Assembly: GCF_033001325.1 (NCBI RefSeq)
Contig: NZ_CP133111.1
Span: forward strand, 5,627,001-5,691,000
DNA length: 64,000 nt
Direction of reading: 5' to 3'
DNA from: Rhodopseudomonas sp. BAL398
GTDB lineage: Bacteria > Pseudomonadota > Alphaproteobacteria > Rhizobiales > Xanthobacteraceae
Below are positions 59,136-64,000 of the stretch, piece after piece. Under the pieces are notes generated by a model. That model was not told the origin of the DNA and searched no databases. It worked only from the letters and a program-made list of their open reading frames with translations. Numbering within the stretch: the stretch's first letter is position 1; every line of letters starts with the position of its first letter. The position numbers and the translations under genes are program-made.

Positions 59136-59899
59136 GCGGCCTGTCCCAGGTAGGAGTCGATCACCGCCGGATTGGCGGCGACGTGATCGAAGCTTCCCTC
59201 CGCCAGGACCTTGCCTGAGGCCATGACGACGACGCGCGATGCGAGGCTGCGAATGAAACCGATATTGTGCTCGATGATGACGAACGTCTTGCCGTGCTCG
59301 CGGTTGAGGCGCTGGATCAGGACAGCGATGGCGTCGACAAGATGAGGCGCGACGCCCGCGGCGATCTCGTCGAGCAGGATGATCTCGGCCTCCGCCATCA
59401 GGCAGCGTGCCAGCTCAAGCAGCTTCTTCTGCCCGCCGGACAGATTGGCTGCGAGCTTCGATTCATGAGCGGACAGCGACACCAGCGCCAGAACCTCGCG
59501 CGCCCGCTGCGTGATCGCGCGTTCGGCGGCCCGGGTGGCGGTCGGCCGAAACAGCGCGCCCACCAGGGACTCGCCGACGTGATCGCGGGCGGCCAGTTGG
59601 ACGTTCTCGAGCACCGTCAATTTGTCGAGTTCACGCGCCAGCTGAAATGTGCGCACCAGTCCTAGCCGTGCCAGCCGATAGGGTGGCAGGTTGGTGGCGT
59701 CGACGCCGTCGATGGTCAGGCTGCCGGCATCGGATTTCAGGACACCGGACAACAGGTTGAACAGGGTGGTCTTGCCGGCGCCGTTGGGACCGATCAGGCC
59801 GACGATTTGACCGGGATCGACGTAGAACGACACGTTGTCGACGACGGTCGTTCCACTGAAGCGCTTGGTGAGGCCGTCGGCCATCAGGCGGGACGTCAT
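59132..59899 (-). CDS. HAAT ABC transporter ATP-binding protein (LivG type)
   Basis: A 255-residue ATPase from ATG 59899 (MTSRLMADGLTKRFSGTTVVDNV), which overlaps the tetR stop (ATGA). Walker A is GPNGAGKTT, VRTFQLARELDKLTVLENV is the Q-loop region, the signature is NLSGGQKKLLELARC, Walker B is IILLDEIAAGVAPH and the H-loop is IEHNIGFI. The open frame that extends to 60448 is antisense-like, Arg-rich shadow of tetR in another frame and is rejected. Confidence 0.92.
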   Translation of the reverse strand: MTSRLMADGLTKRFSGTTVVDNVSFYVDPGQIVGLIGPNGAGKTTLFNLLSGVLKSDAGSLTIDGVDATNLPPYRLARLGLVRTFQLARELDKLTVLENVQLAARDHVGESLVGALFRPTATRAAERAITQRAREVLALVSLSAHESKLAANLSGGQKKLLELARCLMAEAEIILLDEIAAGVAPHLVDAIAVLIQRLNREHGKTFVIIEHNIGFIRSLASRVVVMASGKVLAEGSFDHVAANPAVIDSYLGQAA

Positions 59900-60600
59900 C
59901 GCTTGCGCCCCCGCGTTTTTGTGGTCGTCTTCCTCCCGGATCCTCCAGAGAGTGCTGGCGCCGCGGCCTGATCCTTCTGCAGCAGGGCTTCCACGGCCTC
60001 GACCAGCGTGGCCAGCACGGCGCGAACCCGCGCTTCGTCGGGGTGGATGTTGTCCTGGATACGCAATCCGCGCAGGGTCGAAACGATCAGCGTGATGATG
60101 ACGTGAATGCGCTCGGGGGGGAGGCCCGAGGCCTGAAAGGCCTGGGCGCCCAATGCCTCGTAAGATGCGAACAGATCGGTCAGGATCCGGTTGACGGCCT
60201 CGCCGATCCGGGCTTCGGAGCGGCCTGAAACCATGAGGTCCAGCATGGTCACCAGCGCGTTGGCGCGAAACACTTCCTCGTAGAGGCGCCCCACGAAGGT
60301 CGCGACATCGGTGCGGCCGTGGCTGATATCTTCGGCGAGGCCGGCGACGATGTCGCGGGCCTTCTGCCAAAAGTGCGTCGCCGTGTCGATGATGATGGCG
60401 TCGCGCGTCGGGTAGTGGTGCAGCATCGCGCCGCGCGACACGCCGCATCGCAGGGCGATCGCGGCAGCCGATGCGGCGTTCACGCCAACTTCGGCAATGA
60501 GGGCTTCGGTCGCAGCGCGCAATCGGGCGCGCATGATCGCCCCTTTGGCCTCGCGCCCATCGGTGGTTTCAGTCGGGTCTTTGACGGCAGCATTTTCCAT
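59896..60600 (-). CDS. TetR-family transcriptional regulator
   Basis: A 234-residue protein from ATG 60600. The helix-turn-helix is at about residues 44-67 (SAAAIALRCGVSRGAMLHHYPTRDA). The rest is a helical ligand-binding domain with a basic C-terminal tail (GSGRKTTTKTRGRKR). It is the first gene of a six-gene leftward unit (tetR, livG, livF, livH, livM, binding protein), all joined by overlaps or gaps of a few bases, so it controls its own expression and that of the importer. A long inverted repeat just upstream (60635-60672) is its likely operator. Confidence 0.9.
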   Translation of the reverse strand: MENAAVKDPTETTDGREAKGAIMRARLRAATEALIAEVGVNAASAAAIALRCGVSRGAMLHHYPTRDAIIIDTATHFWQKARDIVAGLAEDISHGRTDVATFVGRLYEEVFRANALVTMLDLMVSGRSEARIGEAVNRILTDLFASYEALGAQAFQASGLPPERIHVIITLIVSTLRGLRIQDNIHPDEARVRAVLATLVEAVEALLQKDQAAAPALSGGSGRKTTTKTRGRKR

Positions 60601-60634
60601 GCGTGGAAACTGCCACAGAAATTTCGTCCGCCGC

Positions 60635-60672
60635 GCGCAAAAAAAGCAGGCGTGACTGCTTGTTTTTTGCGC
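60635..60672. promoter_or_regulatory. Inverted-repeat operator candidate upstream of tetR-liv operon
   Basis: GCGCAAAAAAAGCAG (60635-60649) and CTGCTTGTTTTTTGCGC (60656-60672) form an inverted repeat around a 6-base centre, 35 bases before the tetR start. The position fits an autoregulatory TetR operator; the A and T runs would also make it a bent, flexible DNA site. Confidence 0.55.
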
Positions 60673-60997
60673 GAGGTAGCCCGGTGCCGGTCTATTCCAA
60701 GTAGAAATTCAGCCAAAAGAAAGCGGGATGACGCCGTTTCTGCCAGAGCAAGCATTCGTAACGCCAAACATTTCACCAAATGAGTATCTGTCATCACCGA
60801 TGACTTTGCATTTCTCTTAAATCGGAATCCAGAACCGAATTTGTTACTGAATATGAGTTCTAATAATCGAAGATTTACCTGGGGTGCGTGGATTTAGACG
60901 TGTTTGCGCGCCGCGCAAGGTGGGATGTAAGCAGAGCGGCGAGTGGCACCGAGGATCGGTTGCGACCGATCGCAATGTTTTGAATTGGGGAAATTCA
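60673..60997. other. Divergent intergenic region, mostly unassigned
   Basis: This AT-richer stretch lies before the HutI-like gene (for example around 60780-60870). It presumably holds promoters in both directions, but no clear -35/-10 pair or further repeat was identified. The Shine-Dalgarno GGGGA at 60987-60991 belongs to the next gene. Confidence 0.4.
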
Positions 60998-62320
60998 TTG
61001 CTCGCCCCGCAGTTGAGCGTCCGGAATTCGGATCAATCGTCAAATATCGGGCCCGCCGATCTCGTCATCGCAGGGGCGCGTCAAGTGATCATCTGCGATC
61101 CCAAGAAGCCAGATGGCATCGGTGTGATCGAGAACGGCTGCGTCGCCATCCGCGGCGAGACCATCATGGCCGTCGGCTCCGCTGACGAGATCGCGCCCTT
61201 GCGTGGCGTAACCACGGCGATCGTCGATGCGGACGGCGGCGTGGTGACCCCGGGGCTTGTCGATTGCCACACCCATCTGATCTTCGCGGGCGATCGCGGG
61301 CACGAGTATTTTCAACGCACCAAGGGCCTTGATGACCGCGGCCTGACCGCGGCCGGGATTGACTGGGGAGTCCCGGCGTCAACGAAAGTCAACGCCGGCG
61401 TCTCGGTCGAGCGGCTTGTGGACGCGTCGATTGCGCGTGCGCAGACCATGCTCCGCTGTGGAACGACGACGCTCGAAACCAAATCCGGCTATGGCCTCGA
61501 TCATGCGAGCGACATTGCTTCGCTGCAGGCTGCTCAATTGATCGCCGCGCGAACCGGCATCGAGATCGCCGGCACCTATCTCGGCGCGCATGCGCGACCT
61601 TCCGAACAAGTGGACCGCTACCTGGACACGATGATTGCCGAGACGATCCCCGCTATCGCCGAAAAGCGCCTGGCCGAATTCTGTGACGTCTATGTCGATC
61701 CGGATGTCTTCACGCTGCCCGAATGCAGCCGGGTGCTCTCCGCCGCCGCGGATGTCGGTCTCGGCGCGAAGCTGCATACCGACGCGCGGGTCAATATCGG
61801 CGGTGCGCGGCTTGCCGCCGAAATGCGCGCGGCGTCGGTCGATCACGGCAACATGCTCAGCGACGACGATCTGCGTGTGCTCGCCGATGCAGGGACCAGT
61901 GTGGCGTTCTTCCCGGGGTTCGATTGGGCGGTCAATCATTCGCATCCGGTCGACGGACGGCGGCTGCTGTGCTCGGGCGTCAACGTCGCCGTCGCCACCG
62001 ATCTGTGCCCGGTATGCTGGCATCTGTCGCAGCAGATGAGCATGGGATTCGCTTGCCGCCTGTCCGGACTGACACCCGAACAGGCGCTGCTTGGCGTCAC
62101 CTTGAATGCGGCGAAAGCGATCCGCCGCGACCACCGGATCGGTTCGATTGTTCCGGGAAAACAGGCCGATCTCGTGGTGTTCGACGTCCCGGACTATCGC
62201 CAGGTCGCGTTTCGCTTCGGCGCGAACTCGGCCCGCTGGGTCGTCAAGAAGGGACGAATTCTCGTCGACCGCAATGCCTATACCGCAAGCTCTGACTCTA
62301 GCAATGATCGGAACCAGTGA
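60998..62320 (+). CDS. Imidazolonepropionase-like amidohydrolase (HutI-related)
   Basis: A 440-residue metal-dependent amidohydrolase. TTG 60998 with GGGGA six bases upstream is the best start; the frame is open from GTG 60884. HutI-type signatures are GLVDCHTHLIFAGDRGHEYFQR, TTTLETKSGYGLD, ARLAAEMRAASVDHGNMLSDDDL and VAVATDLCPVCW with the metal Asp. HutI opens imidazolone-5-propionate. Here the HADE motif, whose Glu activates water in HutI, reads HTDA (H260 to A263), and no other histidine-utilisation gene is nearby. A related heterocyclic substrate is therefore more likely than imidazolonepropionate (inference). Confidence 0.85.
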   Translation: MLAPQLSVRNSDQSSNIGPADLVIAGARQVIICDPKKPDGIGVIENGCVAIRGETIMAVGSADEIAPLRGVTTAIVDADGGVVTPGLVDCHTHLIFAGDRGHEYFQRTKGLDDRGLTAAGIDWGVPASTKVNAGVSVERLVDASIARAQTMLRCGTTTLETKSGYGLDHASDIASLQAAQLIAARTGIEIAGTYLGAHARPSEQVDRYLDTMIAETIPAIAEKRLAEFCDVYVDPDVFTLPECSRVLSAAADVGLGAKLHTDARVNIGGARLAAEMRAASVDHGNMLSDDDLRVLADAGTSVAFFPGFDWAVNHSHPVDGRRLLCSGVNVAVATDLCPVCWHLSQQMSMGFACRLSGLTPEQALLGVTLNAAKAIRRDHRIGSIVPGKQADLVVFDVPDYRQVAFRFGANSARWVVKKGRILVDRNAYTASSDSSNDRNQ

Positions 62321-63210
62321 TGAAGGACAGAATGGACGAAGGCCTATGGGCGTGGCGCCAGACCGAAAACCACAACCATATGATCGATCTGCAGGAGGTC
62401 GTGCCTGCTGTTGACGGCGAACCCGCGGTGGAGCTCGCCTATTTCGGCGCATCGGCGTTCCGGATCACGGCGCCATCCGGCCTCACCATCATGATCGACC
62501 CATGGCGCAATCCGCCGTGGGGCACCTGGAATTGGTACCTGTACGATTTCCCGGAGGTCGTCGTGGATATCGCGATGTCGACCCACGCCCATTTTGACCA
62601 TGACGCCGTCCACCAGCTGAGCGCCAATGTGATCCTCGATCGGCTGATCGGGACTTATCAGTTTGCCGACGTCAAGATCACGGGCATTGCCGACAAGCAC
62701 GTCTCCGACAGCACGCACAACGCCTATGACTGGGCCGAGATGACGCGCAGGCTGACACCGATGAAGACCAATCCGCCGGACAATTGCCGATCGTTCGACA
62801 ATTGCCTGTTGGTGATCGAGGTCGCCGGATTGAAGATTTTGCATTGGGGCGATAACCGTCCCAATCCGCCGCAGAGCGTCTGGGACAAGATCGGCGAGGT
62901 CGATATCGCCCTGTTGCCCATCGATGGATCGCAGCATGTCATGAGCTATGCTCAGGTCGACGAAGTGGCCGAGCGTCTCAAGGCGCGCCTGGTCGTGCCG
63001 CACCATTATGGTGTCTGGGATGTCACCACCCGAGGCTCGACATTGCTGCCGCCCGACACATGGGTGAATGGACGCGCTGACGCGATCTGGACAGAGAGCG
63101 GTTCGGTTCGGCTCACACCGTCCTTCGTCAAGCAGCAGCACAATCGCGCTTACTGTTTCGGCGAGCACGTGGCTTTCGAAAAGCCTGTCCCGCGCGGCGC
63201 GGGCAAGTAG
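62320..63210 (+). CDS. UlaG-like metallo-beta-lactamase-fold hydrolase
   Basis: A 296-residue protein. The metal motif is STHAHFDHDAV (HxHxDH), with further ligands in HWGDNRPN and PHHYGVWD. AYFGASAFRITAPSGLTIMIDPW at the N-terminal part is typical of the UPF0173/UlaG group, which includes lactonases and other hydrolases. The ATG at 62320 overlaps the HutI-like stop; ATG 62332 with AAGGA four bases upstream is an alternative. Together with the HutI-like enzyme it may perform two successive hydrolytic ring-opening steps (inference). Confidence 0.85.
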   Translation: MKDRMDEGLWAWRQTENHNHMIDLQEVVPAVDGEPAVELAYFGASAFRITAPSGLTIMIDPWRNPPWGTWNWYLYDFPEVVVDIAMSTHAHFDHDAVHQLSANVILDRLIGTYQFADVKITGIADKHVSDSTHNAYDWAEMTRRLTPMKTNPPDNCRSFDNCLLVIEVAGLKILHWGDNRPNPPQSVWDKIGEVDIALLPIDGSQHVMSYAQVDEVAERLKARLVVPHHYGVWDVTTRGSTLLPPDTWVNGRADAIWTESGSVRLTPSFVKQQHNRAYCFGEHVAFEKPVPRGAGK

Positions 63211-63223
63211 CCCAAAGGCGCTC

Positions 63224-63253
63224 CGGCCCGGCTCGCGATCGCGAGCCGGGCCG
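63224..63253. terminator. 30-bp perfect palindrome between convergent genes
   Basis: CGGCCCGGCTCGCGA is followed directly by its reverse complement TCGCGAGCCGGGCCG. It lies 13 bases after the hydrolase stop and 17 bases after the stop of the leftward LysR gene. It lacks a T run, but as RNA it would form a very strong hairpin from both sides, a likely bidirectional transcript end. Confidence 0.6.
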
Positions 63254-63270
63254 CGACGTGGCGTCGCGCA

Positions 63271-64000
63271 CTATCTCGACAGCGCCCGTTCGGCTGCGGT
63301 GTCCCACACGATTTCGGCCGCATGCGAGGCAAATCCGCCGATCCGCCGCGCCAGGCAGATGGTGCGCGGGAAGCCCGGCGCCAATGGCACCGTGACCACG
63401 CCCGCATGGGTTTCGGGCACCGCCATTTCGGCGATGATGGCGACGCCCATGCCGGCGCGGACCATGGCGAGGATGGACGTGATCTGCTGGATCGAGTGCT
63501 GGATCGACGGTTCATGACCGCCGCGGGCAAACCACGCGCGGATCAATGGTTCGCTGCCACCCATCGACAGAATAAAGGGTGGCGACGAGAGCGCCTTGGC
63601 GTCGAGCGTCGCGCGCTGCGCCAGCGGATCCTTGGCGCGGATCAGCGCCACCAGACGGTCCCGCGCCAGCGGCATCAGTTCCAGATCCGGATCGTCGTTG
63701 TCGTTGACGATGGAGAAATCCACTAGCCCGTCGCGCAAGGCCTGCAGCGCCGGCTGATCGGTCCGCTCCAGGATTTCGATGAGCAGGGCCGCCCGCCGCC
63801 TTGCGATCGCGGCGACCAGCCCGGGCAGAATATGGGTGGACGCCGATGCGCCGAACGAGGCGATGCGGACGAGGCCGCTGCCATGTGCCCGGCTGTCGTG
63901 CAGCCGTCGCGCCGTTTGCTGTGCCAGCTCGTCCTGCCGCAATGCGTGCTCCGCGAGGATCCGTCCCTCCGCGGAGAGAACCACCGGGCGCCGGCCGCGA
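63271..64000 (-). CDS. LysR-family transcriptional regulator, N-terminus outside window
   Basis: The minus-strand frame is open to the right edge of the window and reads GRRPVVLSAEGRILAEHALRQ, the segment that normally follows the LysR helix-turn-helix. About 243 residues of the protein are visible: the linker helix and the LysR_substrate co-inducer domain (RIASFGASASTHILPGLVAAIARRRAALLIEILE; VRAGMGVAIIAEMAVPE). The DNA-binding domain must lie beyond 64000. It converges on the HutI-like/UlaG-like pair, so control of that pair is possible but not shown. Confidence 0.88.
   Translation of the reverse strand, partial: RGRRPVVLSAEGRILAEHALRQDELAQQTARRLHDSRAHGSGLVRIASFGASASTHILPGLVAAIARRRAALLIEILERTDQPALQALRDGLVDFSIVNDNDDPDLELMPLARDRLVALIRAKDPLAQRATLDAKALSSPPFILSMGGSEPLIRAWFARGGHEPSIQHSIQQITSILAMVRAGMGVAIIAEMAVPETHAGVVTVPLAPGFPRTICLARRIGGFASHAAEIVWDTAAERALSR

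Noticed and set aside
1-64000. tRNA, rRNA and CRISPR arrays
   Set aside because: I looked for tRNA-like clover patterns, conserved rRNA words and regularly spaced repeats and found none.

Overview
The window is about 64 kb of high-GC DNA (codon use strongly G/C at third positions) that looks like an accessory, catabolic part of an alphaproteobacterial chromosome. The dense overlapping ATGA operons, the many high-affinity uptake systems, the molybdenum hydroxylase clusters and a dispersed intergenic hairpin repeat of the kind known from Rhodopseudomonas and Bradyrhizobium all fit a Rhodopseudomonas/Bradyrhizobium-type organism. This taxonomic call is inference from content. I saw no rRNA, tRNA, CRISPR array or complete insertion sequence.

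Layout. (1) 1-8769: two divergent acyl-CoA catabolic units around an AraC-type regulator. Leftward: acyl-CoA ligase, enoyl-CoA hydratase, and a substrate-binding protein cut by the window edge. Rightward: quinone-oxidoreductase-like enzyme, a second ligase and an acyl-CoA dehydrogenase. (2) 9093-18398: a TetR regulator divergent from a three-subunit molybdenum hydroxylase, followed by a complete branched-chain-amino-acid-type (HAAT) ABC importer. (3) 18474-26386: a compact TetR regulon: AMP ligase with SsuC/SsuB-type permease and ATPase, tetR, enoyl-CoA hydratase, thiolase-like protein, DUF35 protein and the matching periplasmic binding protein. Three copies of one 16-bp palindrome stand in front of its three transcription units. 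(4) 26830-37561: a MocR (GntR/aminotransferase) regulator divergent from NIPSNAP protein, a second molybdenum hydroxylase, ACMSD-like amidohydrolase, CoxG-like protein, alpha/beta hydrolase and an NMT1/SsuA-type ABC importer. (5) 37562-40887: a decayed zone: broken Kelch gene, DUF4405 membrane protein and MarR regulator sharing operators with a frameshifted small gene, and an IS3-OrfA-like gene. (6) 40888-55057: an amide-use cluster: urea/amide ABC importer (urtABCDE type), formamidase, the AmiC/AmiR amide sensor and antiterminator, a leader with a clear intrinsic terminator, a nitrilase-superfamily amidase, and a second HAAT importer that includes a permease-ATPase fusion. (7) 55405-60600: a leftward tetR-livGFHM-binding protein operon. 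(8) 60998-64000: an imidazolonepropionase-like amidohydrolase, an UlaG-like metallo-hydrolase and a truncated LysR regulator.

Taken together the window is a series of self-contained uptake-plus-degradation modules, each with a local regulator: six complete ABC importers and one partial one, three AMP-forming ligases, two molybdenum hydroxylases and two amide hydrolases. The likely substrates are organic acids activated to CoA thioesters, N-heteroaromatic or similar compounds hydroxylated by the Mo enzymes, and short-chain amides or urea. The exact substrates cannot be read from the sequence.
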